The notes under the pieces are model-generated. The model was not told the DNA's origin, did no database searches, and was given only the letters and a program-made list of their open reading frames with translations. From Akkermansiaceae bacterium (GTDB taxonomy: Bacteria; Verrucomicrobiota; Verrucomicrobiia; Verrucomicrobiales; Akkermansiaceae): a stretch of 50,420 bases of DNA. Shown piece by piece: positions 1 through 7,910 of the stretch (position 1 is its first letter; each line of letters starts with the position of its first letter). The DNA lies in NCBI GenBank assembly GCA_029253285.1, contig JAQWZU010000176.1, forward strand, positions 1-50,420, written 5' to 3'. A program made the position numbers and the translations under genes.

Positions 1-124
1 CTGCCTTCTTCGCAGGTGCTTTCTTAGCTGCCTTCTTCGCAGGTGCTTTTTTTGCTGCCTTCTTCGCAGGTGCTTTCTTAGCTGCCTTTTTGGCGACTTT
101 CTTTTTTACAACTTTTTTAGCCAT
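1..124 (-). CDS. Histone H1-like Lys/Ala/Pro-rich protein (N-terminal part)
   Basis: Partial gene on the minus strand, starting with ATG at 124 and running off the left edge of the window. The visible 41 residues begin MAKKVVKKKVAKKAAKK and continue as a 9-residue repeat of the form APAKKAAKK. Composition is almost only Lys, Ala, Val and Pro, as in the tails of bacterial histone H1-like proteins and of some HU or SWIB fusions. Such proteins bind DNA non-specifically. The part that would separate a pure H1-like protein from a tailed HU or SWIB protein is outside the window. It is divergent from scpB, with a 187-base gap that holds no other gene I can support. Confidence 0.75.
   Translation of the reverse strand, partial: MAKKVVKKKVAKKAAKKAPAKKAAKKAPAKKAAKKAPAKKA
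12..92. repeat. 27-bp tandem repeat coding for (APAKKAAKK)n
   Basis: Three tandem copies of a 27-base unit beginning gcaggtgctttcttagctgc lie at 12-38, 39-65 and 66-92, with few substitutions between copies. The unit is nine codons long, so it keeps frame and encodes the APAKKAAKK repeat of the histone-like gene. The array continues past the left edge. It is a coding repeat prone to copy-number change by slippage, not a CRISPR array. Confidence 0.85.
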
Positions 125-311
125 GGGAAAATGCTTGGGGAAAAGGTTTCAGATGGGGCTTGGGCCACTGAATTCGAAAAAACGATTCAGAAGGCGGAGA
201 CAACTAGAGGGTTTAGAACGACGGCGCAAGCTGATTTTCCGCCACGACTTATTCACAATGCCACCATGCTCTTGAATTCTGCTCGCAGCCTTCTAGGCTT
301 CGCACCGTCAT

Positions 312-1118
312 ATGGATCTCGCCTCGATACTCGAATCTCTCCTCATTGCCTCGGAGTCCCCTCTCCCTACCTCAGAACTAGCCCGTTTGGTCAGAACAAG
401 GGCTGCCGAGCTTTCCGATGACTCAATCACGGAAAATCCCGAACACACTCTGGATCCCGACAGTCCGGAGGCTTCTCTCGACCTCGAAAAACTCTCACAA
501 CTCACTGACGAAGAGGTTGTTTTAACTCTCGAAGAACTCAATAAGACTTACGAAGCCGCAAATCGCTCATTCGTCGCTGCAGAACGGTCCAAAGGTTGGA
601 AAATCTACACCAAGCCGGATTATGCCGGTTTCGTGAAACTCCTCTTCCCCGGCCGGAAGCCCGAACGCCTGAGCGCTCCGGCGATGGAAACTCTTGCCAT
701 CATCGCCTACCGCCAGCCAGTCACAAAATCTGCGCTCGAAGCCGTCCGCGGCGTATCCTGCGACGGAATGCTCCAAAAACTTCTCGATCGCGAACTCGTG
801 AAAATCGAAGGCCGCGCAGATCTCCCCGGTCGTCCACTCCTCTACGCCACTACCGAACTTTTCCTGGAGCATTTTGGCATCACCGACATCGAAGCCCTTC
901 CAAACATCGGCGAACTCCGCCAAGTCGAGCTTCCGGACGGCACCGAAGAGGAGGAAGCCTCAGAGGAATCCGAGACAAAAACCGAAGAAGCCGAAAAGCA
1001 ACTCGCTCTCAGCGCAGTGGAAAAACCCAGGGAAGAAGCTCCACCAGAAGAAGAGCCCTCCGAAGAGGGAACCCCAACCGACTCCGAAAGTCCCGAGGAA
1101 TCCTCCGGGGAAGAGTAA
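312..1118 (+). CDS. scpB: Segregation and condensation protein B (ScpB)
   Basis: The 268-residue product is ScpB, the winged-helix kleisin-associated subunit that works with ScpA and SMC in chromosome condensation and segregation. The N-terminal helix around residues 4-25 ([20 protein letters not shown]) and the second winged-helix block around 120-190 ([20 protein letters not shown], then a [17 protein letters not shown] segment) are diagnostic. Two things are unusual. An acidic, low-complexity insertion of about 45 residues splits the first domain. A Glu/Ser/Pro-rich tail of about 65 residues follows the normal end of the fold. ScpB proteins are usually about 180-200 residues. The ATG at 312 is used; no strong ribosome-binding site is visible. 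scpA is not in the window. pheA follows 32 bases downstream. Confidence 0.93.
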   Translation: MDLASILESLLIASESPLPTSELARLVRTRAAELSDDSITENPEHTLDPDSPEASLDLEKLSQLTDEEVVLTLEELNKTYEAANRSFVAAERSKGWKIYTKPDYAGFVKLLFPGRKPERLSAPAMETLAIIAYRQPVTKSALEAVRGVSCDGMLQKLLDRELVKIEGRADLPGRPLLYATTELFLEHFGITDIEALPNIGELRQVELPDGTEEEEASEESETKTEEAEKQLALSAVEKPREEAPPEEEPSEEGTPTDSESPEESSGEE

Positions 1119-1150
1119 GCGTTCATTCAGTAACACAATAACATCGTTCC

Positions 1151-2221
1151 ATGCCTCTCGACGACATTCGCAAAACGATCGATTCCATCGACACCCAGCT
1201 TCTCGATCTCCTCTCACAAAGAGCGGACGCCGTCCACGAAGTTGGTGAGATCAAGAAAAAGGAAGGTCTCCAAATCTACGCGCCCGAGCGTGAAGACGCC
1301 CTCCTCAAGTCTCTTGTCGAAAAAAACAAAGGACGTCTCCCCGAAAAATCGATCCGCGCAATTTACCGCGAAATCATGTCCGCCGCCCTCGCCTTGGAAG
1401 ACGACCTGAAAATCGCCTACCTCGGACCTGAAGGGACTTGGACCCACCAGGCCGCCATCCAAAAGTTCGGCCACTCCGTCGAATACCATTCCCTCGCCAA
1501 CTTCGCCGAAGTCTTCGACCACGTCACCCGGCGCAGAGCCAACTATGGCGTCGTCCCCATCGAAAACTCAACCGAAGGAGCTGTTTCCCACACCTTGGAT
1601 CTCTTCGTTGAATCCCCGCTCCGCATCTGTGCCCAAATCCTCCTCCGCATCGAAAACGGCCTCATGGCTTCTATTCCACGCGAGGAAATCAAGACCCTTT
1701 ATTCCCACCCACAGGTCTTCGGCCAGTGCCGTAATTGGATTCTCCAAAATTTTCCCGAGGCTGATCTCGTCGAGGTTTCCTCCACCACAAAGGCCGCCCA
1801 ATTAGCCAAGCAGAATGCCGCCGATGGTGCCGCCGCGATGGGAGGGCCGCTCGCTGCAGAACTTTACGAACTCACCATGCTCGAGGAAGCCGTCCAGGAT
1901 CGCGCCACTAACACCACGCGCTTTCTCGTCATCGGCGAAGAAACCTGTCCTTCCACCGGCAAAGATCGCACTTCCATTCTTTTTTCCGTCCACGACCGAC
2001 CCGGCTCTCTCGTCAAAGCCCTCCAGGCCTTCGACTCCTTCGAGATCAACATGTCCAAGATTGAATCCCGTCCTTCCAAACAAAAGGACTGGGAATACAT
2101 TTTCTATGTCGATCTCGCCGGTCATTGCGAAGACCCCGAAGTCCGCGATGCTCTCCACACCCTCGAGACCCACTGCTCTCTTGTGAAAATCCTAGGATCC
2201 TATCCGGATCTTTCCCTGTAG
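1151..2221 (+). CDS. pheA: Bifunctional chorismate mutase / prephenate dehydratase (P-protein)
   Basis: This 356-residue cytoplasmic enzyme converts chorismate to prephenate and then to phenylpyruvate for phenylalanine synthesis. Three domains are visible. An AroQ-type chorismate mutase covers residues 1-85 and begins with the typical IRKTIDSIDTQLLDLLSQR helix. Prephenate dehydratase covers about 87-270, with YLGPEGTWTHQAA at 90, VPIENSTEGAVSHTLDLF and the catalytic-site segment NTTRFLVIG. A C-terminal ACT domain covers about 278-350, with TSILFSVHDRPGSL and the phenylalanine-binding signature KIESRP. The ACT domain implies feedback inhibition by phenylalanine. Length and domain order are normal for the family. 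A 53-base gap separates it from the sugar operon, so co-transcription is possible but not shown. Confidence 0.97.
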   Translation: MPLDDIRKTIDSIDTQLLDLLSQRADAVHEVGEIKKKEGLQIYAPEREDALLKSLVEKNKGRLPEKSIRAIYREIMSAALALEDDLKIAYLGPEGTWTHQAAIQKFGHSVEYHSLANFAEVFDHVTRRRANYGVVPIENSTEGAVSHTLDLFVESPLRICAQILLRIENGLMASIPREEIKTLYSHPQVFGQCRNWILQNFPEADLVEVSSTTKAAQLAKQNAADGAAAMGGPLAAELYELTMLEEAVQDRATNTTRFLVIGEETCPSTGKDRTSILFSVHDRPGSLVKALQAFDSFEINMSKIESRPSKQKDWEYIFYVDLAGHCEDPEVRDALHTLETHCSLVKILGSYPDLSL

Positions 2222-2274
2222 ATCCTTGATTTTTTCTTCCCTTCCGGCGAATTGTCTGACAACTTTCCGCCGCC

Positions 2275-2685
2275 ATGCTTCAAGAAGGTATTCTTAATCC
2301 ACAGCTCAACGATCTTCTTTCCCGAATTCGCCACACCAACACCCTGGTCATCGCTGATTGGGCCTTTCCTTACTGGAATGACGTTGAAATTGTGGACCTC
2401 TCTCTCACTCGCGGCATTCCCCTCATCACCGATCTTCTCGATGTCCTGAAGGTGAACTTCAAGGTCGGGCACATTTGGCAGGCCGAGGAATTCCTCAACA
2501 CCAATCCCGACGAGGTCATCACGAAATACAACGACAGCTTCGACGGCTTCAATAGACTCTATCCCGAGCTCGAAGTCAGCCGTCTCCCCCACAACGACTT
2601 CAAAAAAATGGTTCCCGACGCCATTGGCCTCATTCGAACTGGCGACCCCACCGCCTACGGCAACATCATTCTCGAATCAGTTTAA
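2275..2685 (+). CDS. RbsD/FucU family sugar mutarotase/pyranase
   Basis: The 136-residue product matches RbsD/FucU, small enzymes that interconvert pyranose, furanose or anomeric forms of sugars such as ribose and L-fucose. The start MLQEGILNPQLNDLLSRIRH places His20 and Asp28 (VIADW) where RbsD has its catalytic His20 and Asp28. The C-terminal IRTGDPTAYGNIILESV matches the conserved RTGE-x-x-PYAN-x-IL family end. It is the first gene of a tightly spaced operon (21 bases to the next gene) with a hexose dehydrogenase and UxaE. I therefore infer a mutarotase for L-galactose or L-fucose rather than ribose, since no ribokinase or ribose transporter is nearby. The family call is firm; the substrate is inference. 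Confidence 0.9.
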   Translation: MLQEGILNPQLNDLLSRIRHTNTLVIADWAFPYWNDVEIVDLSLTRGIPLITDLLDVLKVNFKVGHIWQAEEFLNTNPDEVITKYNDSFDGFNRLYPELEVSRLPHNDFKKMVPDAIGLIRTGDPTAYGNIILESV

Positions 2686-2706
2686 TTATTTCAGATTAAC
2701 ACACCG

Positions 2707-3519
2707 ATGAAATCCGCAATCACTCTTTCCCAAGTCCCCGAGGCCGCCGCCGGACCCTTCGTTTTCCACGAGCCTCTCACCGAAGGCTTTGCCTCCGCAG
2801 CAAAGCACGGCTACGACTCGGTCGAACTCTTTTTTCCCGGACCCGACTTCATCACGGTCGATGAAGTAAACGCTCTCGCCGCCGAACACGACCTCGGCAT
2901 CGCCGCCGTCGGAACCGGAGCCGGCATGGTAAAGCACGGCCTTTCTCTCACCGATCCCGATCCCTCCATCCGCAAAAAAGCCCTCGATTTCATTCTCCAA
3001 ATGATCGACTTCGGCGGCCAACTCGGTTGCCCTGCCATCCTCGGATCGATGCAGGGAAAATGGGGCGGCGACGTCTCCCGTGGGCAAGCTCTCCAATGGC
3101 TCGCCGAAGCCCTCAAAGTCGCCGGTGAAGCAGCTGGCAAACACGGCGTCGCTTTCATCTACGAACCCCTCAATCGCTACGAGACCAACTTGATCAATCA
3201 CCTCGCCGAAGGCGCCAAGTATATCGAAGACAACAATCTCGAGAACATCGTTCTTCTTGCCGACCTATTCCACATGAACATCGAGGAAAGTGACATCGCT
3301 CAAGCGATCATTGATGCCGGAAAACACACTGGCCACGTTCACTTCGCCGACTCTAACAGAAACGCCATGGGCATGGGCCACACTGATTCCGCCCCCATCA
3401 TCGCCGCCCTTAAGCAAGTCGGATACACTGGTTACCTCTCCGCCGAAGTCTTCCCCAAGCCCGACGCACAAGCCTGCGCCGCCCAGGAAATCAAAGCCAT
3501 CAAAGAAGCTCTCGCCTAA
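2707..3519 (+). CDS. Sugar phosphate isomerase/epimerase family protein (TIM barrel)
   Basis: A 270-residue AP-endonuclease-2-type TIM barrel, related to D-tagatose 3-epimerase, hydroxypyruvate isomerase and inosose isomerases. The four metal ligands expected of the fold are visible: Glu153 (IYEPLNR), Asp186 (LLADLFHMN), His212 (GHVHFADSNR) and Glu247 (LSAEVFP). The YEPLNRYETNL and HVHFADSNR segments are typical of ketose 3-epimerase or isomerase subgroups. There is no signal peptide, so it acts in the cytoplasm. It lies between the mutarotase (21 bases upstream) and an aldo/keto reductase (20 bases downstream). Its step in the pathway is not evident from sequence. It could act on a ketose side product or on a keto acid. 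Confidence 0.9.
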   Translation: MKSAITLSQVPEAAAGPFVFHEPLTEGFASAAKHGYDSVELFFPGPDFITVDEVNALAAEHDLGIAAVGTGAGMVKHGLSLTDPDPSIRKKALDFILQMIDFGGQLGCPAILGSMQGKWGGDVSRGQALQWLAEALKVAGEAAGKHGVAFIYEPLNRYETNLINHLAEGAKYIEDNNLENIVLLADLFHMNIEESDIAQAIIDAGKHTGHVHFADSNRNAMGMGHTDSAPIIAALKQVGYTGYLSAEVFPKPDAQACAAQEIKAIKEALA

Positions 3520-3539
3520 TCCAAATTCATTTCCAAAAC

Positions 3540-4478
3540 ATGGAAACACGTCCTCTCGGCAACACCGGAATCGACCTGCCGGCTCTTTCTTTTGGCGCCT
3601 CTTCACTCGGTGCCGAGTTTCGCTCCATCGACCTCAACGAAGCCTTCGGCGCGGTCCACACCGCTCTCGACCTTGGCATGAACTTCATCGACACCTCGCC
3701 CTTCTACGGTCGCGGCATGTCGGAAGTAATGCTTGGACAGGCCCTCAAAGGAATTGATCGCGAGAGCTATCTCCTCGGAACAAAACTTGGACGTTATTCA
3801 CTCGAGCACTTTGACTTCTCAGCCAAACGCGTCGACGAATCTCTCCATGTTTCCATGCACCGCATGGGGACTGATCACCTCGACCTCATTCTTCTCCACG
3901 ACGTCGAGTTTGTGAAGCTTCCCCAGATTTGGGAAGAAACCATCCCCGCCCTGCTCAAGGCCAAGGCCGAAGGAAAAGTCCGCGCCATCGGCTTCTCGTG
4001 TTACCCCATGGCTTGCTTCAACACCGTGCTCGATCAAGTAGAAGACGACATCGATTGCGTTCTCTCCTATAACCAATACACGCTCCAAAATACAGCCTTC
4101 GCTGACGAACTCGTTCCTCGGTTGAAGAGGAAAAATCTCGGAGCGATCAACGCCGGCCCCTTCTCAGCTCGACTCCTCACCAACGCCGAACTTCCCGAAT
4201 GGCTCAAGGAGCCCGAGGAAGTCAAAGCCGCCGCCCGCGCCGCCGCCAAACTCTGTGAAGACAACGGCGTCGATATTGCACAACTCGCTCTACAGTTCTC
4301 CTGCGAAAATCCCGACATCGCCTCTACCGTCGCCGGATCCGCCAATCCCAAGAATGTCGCGAAGTGGGCCAAGTGGCTCTCCGAACCCATCGACCGAGAT
4401 CTCCTTGCAGCCGTCCAGGAAATTTTCGCCCCGGTCAAAAACATCGGACACCTCGAAGGACTTCCCGCAAATAATTAA
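3540..4478 (+). CDS. Aldo/keto reductase, L-galactose (L-fucose) 1-dehydrogenase-like
   Basis: A 312-residue NAD(P)-dependent aldo/keto reductase. The catalytic tetrad is visible as Asp51 and Tyr56 (FIDTSPFYG), Lys82 (GTKLGRY) and His120 (LLHDVEF). Several segments closely follow plant L-galactose dehydrogenase and bacterial L-fucose or D-threo-aldose 1-dehydrogenases: the LGNTGIDLPALSFGASSLG start, the FDFSAKRVDESL block, HDVEF and VLSYNQYTLQN. Those enzymes oxidise C1 of the sugar to the 1,4-lactone. With RbsD/FucU upstream and a hexonate-type dehydrogenase downstream, I infer oxidation of L-galactose, with L-fucose or D-arabinose as alternatives. No lactonase gene is in the cluster, so the lactone may open spontaneously or through an enzyme encoded elsewhere. 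Confidence 0.92.
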   Translation: METRPLGNTGIDLPALSFGASSLGAEFRSIDLNEAFGAVHTALDLGMNFIDTSPFYGRGMSEVMLGQALKGIDRESYLLGTKLGRYSLEHFDFSAKRVDESLHVSMHRMGTDHLDLILLHDVEFVKLPQIWEETIPALLKAKAEGKVRAIGFSCYPMACFNTVLDQVEDDIDCVLSYNQYTLQNTAFADELVPRLKRKNLGAINAGPFSARLLTNAELPEWLKEPEEVKAAARAAAKLCEDNGVDIAQLALQFSCENPDIASTVAGSANPKNVAKWAKWLSEPIDRDLLAAVQEIFAPVKNIGHLEGLPANN

Positions 4479-4490
4479 TCACTTTCTAAA

Positions 4491-5528
4491 ATGTCATACG
4501 CCATTGAATTCACCGACGTCAAAGAGATCAACGCCGTTGATCTCCCCAACATCGAAGCGCCCGGACCGGGAGAAGCTCTCGTCCGAACTCATCGGATGGG
4601 AATCTGCGGTACCGACCTTTCCTGTTATCTTGGAAAGTTCCCTTTCTTCTCTTATCCGCGCACTCCCGGACATGAACTCGGACTGGAAGTCATCGCAGTT
4701 GGTGAAGGCGTCACGAATGTGAAGCCCGGGGACAAGTGCTCGCTCGAGCCTTACCTTAACGACCCCGAGTCCATTCCTTCTAAAAAGGGACACTCCAATG
4801 CTTGTTCAAACGTCTCCGTAGTGGGCGTTCACCAAAGCGGCGGACTTCGAAAATCAGACTGGACCGTCCCCGCTCACAAGCTTCATCCCGGCAACGATCT
4901 TTCCTACGACGAACTTGCTCTGGTGGAAACTCTCGCCATCGGCTACCACGCCGTAAAACGCGGAAACCCACAACCCGGTGAAACCGTCATGGTCATCGGC
5001 GCCGGCCCCATCGGCCTCTCCTGTCTCGAGTTCCTCAAGCTCATGGACCTCAAAATCCTTGTCGTCGACTTCGCGCAAAACCGTCTCGACTTCTGTGCCG
5101 AAAACCTTGGCATCCCGCACCCCATTCTCGCCAAACCCGACGGCTCACACCTTGCGGAAATTGAAACGATCACCGAAGGCGGATTTTGCGACGTCATCAT
5201 CGACGCCACCGGTCACGCCGGCTCCATGGTGCAATGCCATCAATACGCTGCCGTTGGAGGCCGTGTGGTCTACGTCGGCATCACCGCGCAAGAACTCACC
5301 TTCCCACAAGCTCCCTTCTTCCACCGCCGTGAACTCTCCGTTATGGCCAGCCGCAATGCGCTTCCCGCAGACTTCCCCGAGATCATCCAGATCATCACCG
5401 ACGGAAAGATCAATCTGCAAAACTGGATCACCCATCGCCTCGACATCACCGAAGTCCCCGAGGAATTCGACAAGTTCACCGCCCCCGCCACCGGCGCCCT
5501 CAAAGCGGTGATCACCGTGAATGACTAA
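4491..5528 (+). CDS. Medium-chain zinc-type dehydrogenase (LgoD-like hexonate dehydrogenase)
   Basis: A 345-residue medium-chain dehydrogenase/reductase. The catalytic zinc motif is present with Cys39 (GICGTD) and His61-Glu62 (PGHELG). The Rossmann nucleotide-binding motif IGAGPIG is near residue 170. The structural-zinc loop is degenerate. Where the family normally has four cysteines, residues 91-105 carry Asp, Ser, Ser and only Cys105, so this zinc is probably absent. The family includes L-galactonate 5-dehydrogenase and L-gulonate 5-dehydrogenase. Since uxaE follows by 35 bases, I infer oxidation of L-galactonate to D-tagaturonate. Oxidation of L-gulonate to D-fructuronate is the main alternative. 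Confidence 0.9.
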   Translation: MSYAIEFTDVKEINAVDLPNIEAPGPGEALVRTHRMGICGTDLSCYLGKFPFFSYPRTPGHELGLEVIAVGEGVTNVKPGDKCSLEPYLNDPESIPSKKGHSNACSNVSVVGVHQSGGLRKSDWTVPAHKLHPGNDLSYDELALVETLAIGYHAVKRGNPQPGETVMVIGAGPIGLSCLEFLKLMDLKILVVDFAQNRLDFCAENLGIPHPILAKPDGSHLAEIETITEGGFCDVIIDATGHAGSMVQCHQYAAVGGRVVYVGITAQELTFPQAPFFHRRELSVMASRNALPADFPEIIQIITDGKINLQNWITHRLDITEVPEEFDKFTAPATGALKAVITVND

Positions 5529-5563
5529 AATCGCAATACTCAGAAAACCAACTCACTCTTCTT

Positions 5564-6814
5564 ATGAAAACCTGTCCTAAATTCACCTTCGGCGTCGGCG
5601 ACCGTTTCGCTCACGGCGCCCACGCCCAACTCCAAGCCTTTATCGACGCCAAAGAACTCGGCGTCGACATCTGCCCGACCTGGAACAAGTCCAATCGCGA
5701 GCATGAAATCATTGGCTCCGAACCCCAGACCACCCGAGACGCCGCCGATAAAGCCGTCGCCGATCTTGGCTGGGAAGGCGAATACCTCCTGGATGCCGAT
5801 CACATCAATCTCTCCACGGTTGACCGCTTCGTGGAGCCATGCAACTTCTTCACCCTCGACGTGGCTGATGACATTGGCGAAGCCGCTGCTCCCGAAGATG
5901 TCGAAGCCTTTATCAACAAGCACCCCGAGCTCATCGGCTCCGTTTCCGTCGAGGGTATCGACGTTCCTCTCGAAATCTCCCGCGAGCTCGTAGAGAAGAC
6001 CGCGAACCAATTCCTCAAGGCCACTCAAAAAGCCAAAGCGATCTACGATCACATCGTGGCAGCCAAGGGCGGCACCGATGACTTCGTCACCGAAGTCTCC
6101 ATGGACGAAACTGATAACCCACAGGTTCCTGCCGAGATGCTCATCATCCTCGCTGCAATCGCTGACCAGGGAATCCCTATTCAAACCATCGCACCAAAAT
6201 TCACCGGCCGCTTCAACAAAGGTGTCGACTACGTCGGAGATGTCGCGCAATTCGAACAGGAATTTAACGACGACCTAGCCGTCCTCGCACACGCCGTGAA
6301 AGCGTACGGACTTCCCGAGACTCTCAAACTTTCCGTCCACTCTGGATCCGATAAATTCTCCATCTACGAACCCATCAAAAAAGCCATCGCCCGCACCGGG
6401 GCCGGGCTTCACATCAAAACTGCAGGTACCAACTGGCTCGAAGAAGTCATCGGACTCGCCACCGCAGGCGGAGACGCCCTCGACCTTGCCAAAGAAATCT
6501 ACGTCAAGGCTCTCGAGAAAAAAGAAGCTCTCTGCGAACCCTACGCCACCGTCATCGACATCGACCACTCACAACTTCCAAGCGCCGTGGAAGTCAACGG
6601 CTGGAACAGCGAGCAATACGTCAGCGCCCTCACGCACGACCAAAGCAACCCCGGCTACAATGCCAACGTTCGCCAACTCCTCCACGTCGGTTTCAAAATC
6701 GCCGCCCAAATGGGTGACCGTTACCTCAACGCCCTTAAGGCCAACGAAGCCGTCATCTCAAAATGCGTCACCGGCAACCTCCTCGACCGCCACATGAAGC
6801 CCCTGTTCGCTTAG
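5564..6814 (+). CDS. uxaE: Tagaturonate/fructuronate epimerase (UxaE family)
   Basis: A 416-residue cytoplasmic protein of the UxaE family, first described in Thermotoga. UxaE interconverts D-tagaturonate and D-fructuronate and so joins the galacturonate and glucuronate catabolic branches. Family landmarks are FGVGDRFAHGAHAQLQAF near the start, LLDADHINLSTVDRF around residue 72, TGRFNKGVDYVGDVAQFEQE, SVHSGSDKFSIYEPIKKA and HIKTAGTNWLEEVIGLA. It is the last gene of the five-gene operon and is followed by a clear hairpin terminator. An enzyme that acts on 5-keto-hexonates at the end of this operon is what ties the upstream dehydrogenases to L-galactonate or L-gulonate rather than to deoxy sugars. 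Mannonate or altronate reductases are not in the window. Confidence 0.9.
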   Translation: MKTCPKFTFGVGDRFAHGAHAQLQAFIDAKELGVDICPTWNKSNREHEIIGSEPQTTRDAADKAVADLGWEGEYLLDADHINLSTVDRFVEPCNFFTLDVADDIGEAAAPEDVEAFINKHPELIGSVSVEGIDVPLEISRELVEKTANQFLKATQKAKAIYDHIVAAKGGTDDFVTEVSMDETDNPQVPAEMLIILAAIADQGIPIQTIAPKFTGRFNKGVDYVGDVAQFEQEFNDDLAVLAHAVKAYGLPETLKLSVHSGSDKFSIYEPIKKAIARTGAGLHIKTAGTNWLEEVIGLATAGGDALDLAKEIYVKALEKKEALCEPYATVIDIDHSQLPSAVEVNGWNSEQYVSALTHDQSNPGYNANVRQLLHVGFKIAAQMGDRYLNALKANEAVISKCVTGNLLDRHMKPLFA

Positions 6815-6837
6815 GCTCCACAGACATTATTTTTCAT

Positions 6838-6867
6838 AAACGGCTTCGGGAAACCGAGGCCGTTTTT
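6838..6867 (+). terminator. Rho-independent terminator after uxaE
   Basis: The sequence aaacggcttcgg, loop gaaa, then ccgaggccgttt forms a 12-base-pair stem with one G-U pair, followed by a run of T. It starts 23 bases after the uxaE stop and lies between the convergent uxaE and miaA genes. On the minus strand the T-run is weak, so it mainly serves the sugar operon. Confidence 0.85.
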
Positions 6868-6894
6868 GCGTGAACGGACTTAACTTTCGGCTCC

Positions 6895-7809
6895 TTAAGA
6901 AAGAGAAGCATATTTCACATCAAAAGGAATCGGACACGCCACATCCTTGATCCAAGCTTCCTTCTTCATCCAGGAACGCTGGCGTTTTGCGAATCGACGT
7001 GTGCTCGTGTGGAAACCTTTATGACATTCCTTTAAGGTGATCTTCCCATCGAGATGGTCTTCAATCTCGGAAAATCCAATCGTTTTTCGGCAAGTGGCTG
7101 AAGCTGTTCCCCGCAGAGCCTTCACCTCATCAAGCCCTCCTTTTTCCAAAATCTGCATCGTTCGTGAGCTAATCCGCTGCTTGGAATTGTCATTGTCCCA
7201 GAGGAGATATAGCCCACGAAGCGTCTGGGAAATTTCATCAAACTTCCGAAACTGCTCTTCTTTCAAAACCGACATCTTCTGTCCCGAAAGCAAACAAATT
7301 TCCAAGGCCCGAATGAGATAACGCCGATTCTTCAAATCAGTCGCAGCTGCGCCCTCTGGATCAAGACTCTTTAGTTCTTCAGCCAAATCATCATTGCTCC
7401 GCTCCTCAAACTTCACCCGAAGTACATCATCGCGCTCTGGAATTGAGGAAGGACCATGCGTCAGCATCTTCAAATAAACTCCCGAACCTCCTACCACAAT
7501 CGGCACCTTGCCCCGCGATTGAATCCCCTCAATCACTGGCAGGGCTAAATTGCGAAATGCCAGAGGATCACAAAACTCCGTCGGTTCCAATACCCCGTAA
7601 AGATGGTGCGGCAATTGCGCCTGTTTTAAATCAGAAGGCGATGAACCAAGAATTTCAAGCCCCCGATACGCCTGAGCGACATCTCCATTCACAATTTCCC
7701 CACCTAATTCCAACGACAGTGAAATGGCCAAGGACGATTTCCCGGACGCCAAGGGTCCGCAAATGTAAAGGGGCGAGGGTAAAGAAGCAGACATGCCGGA
7801 GAAGAGCAT
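6895..7809 (-). CDS. miaA: tRNA dimethylallyltransferase (MiaA)
   Basis: MiaA transfers a dimethylallyl group to N6 of A37 in tRNAs reading UNN codons. Visible motifs are the P-loop YICGPLASGKSSLA, AQAYRGLEIL (the usual form is DSxQVYRGxDI), LPHHLYGVLEPTE, VPIVVGGSGVYLKML, and the C-terminal TSTRRFAKRQRSWMKK, which matches the conserved TR-x-YAKRQ-x-TWF motif. I chose ATG at 7809 because GGAG sits five bases upstream. This gives about 304 residues, usual for MiaA. A longer reading from TTG at 7887 adds 26 unconserved residues, and ATG at 7794 is a second alternative. The usual Asp-Ser before QVYRG is Asp-Val here, a mild deviation. It is divergent from the acyltransferase-like gene. Confidence 0.95.
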   Translation of the reverse strand: MLFSGMSASLPSPLYICGPLASGKSSLAISLSLELGGEIVNGDVAQAYRGLEILGSSPSDLKQAQLPHHLYGVLEPTEFCDPLAFRNLALPVIEGIQSRGKVPIVVGGSGVYLKMLTHGPSSIPERDDVLRVKFEERSNDDLAEELKSLDPEGAAATDLKNRRYLIRALEICLLSGQKMSVLKEEQFRKFDEISQTLRGLYLLWDNDNSKQRISSRTMQILEKGGLDEVKALRGTASATCRKTIGFSEIEDHLDGKITLKECHKGFHTSTRRFAKRQRSWMKKEAWIKDVACPIPFDVKYASLS

Positions 7810-7910
7810 AAGACTCCGTGCAAGTCTACTGATACCGAGGAAACCCCCTCTCTCATCAAAACTCTTTTCACGATTGAGAAGATCCAAGAATTCCCTACAA
7901 ACCGAACATC

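Noticed and set aside
12-92. CRISPR-like regular repeat at the left edge
   Set aside because: Repeats are contiguous with no spacers and encode an in-frame 9-residue protein repeat.
5540-6250. 236-codon antisense ORF across uxaE
   Set aside because: UxaE family motifs on the plus strand are unambiguous.
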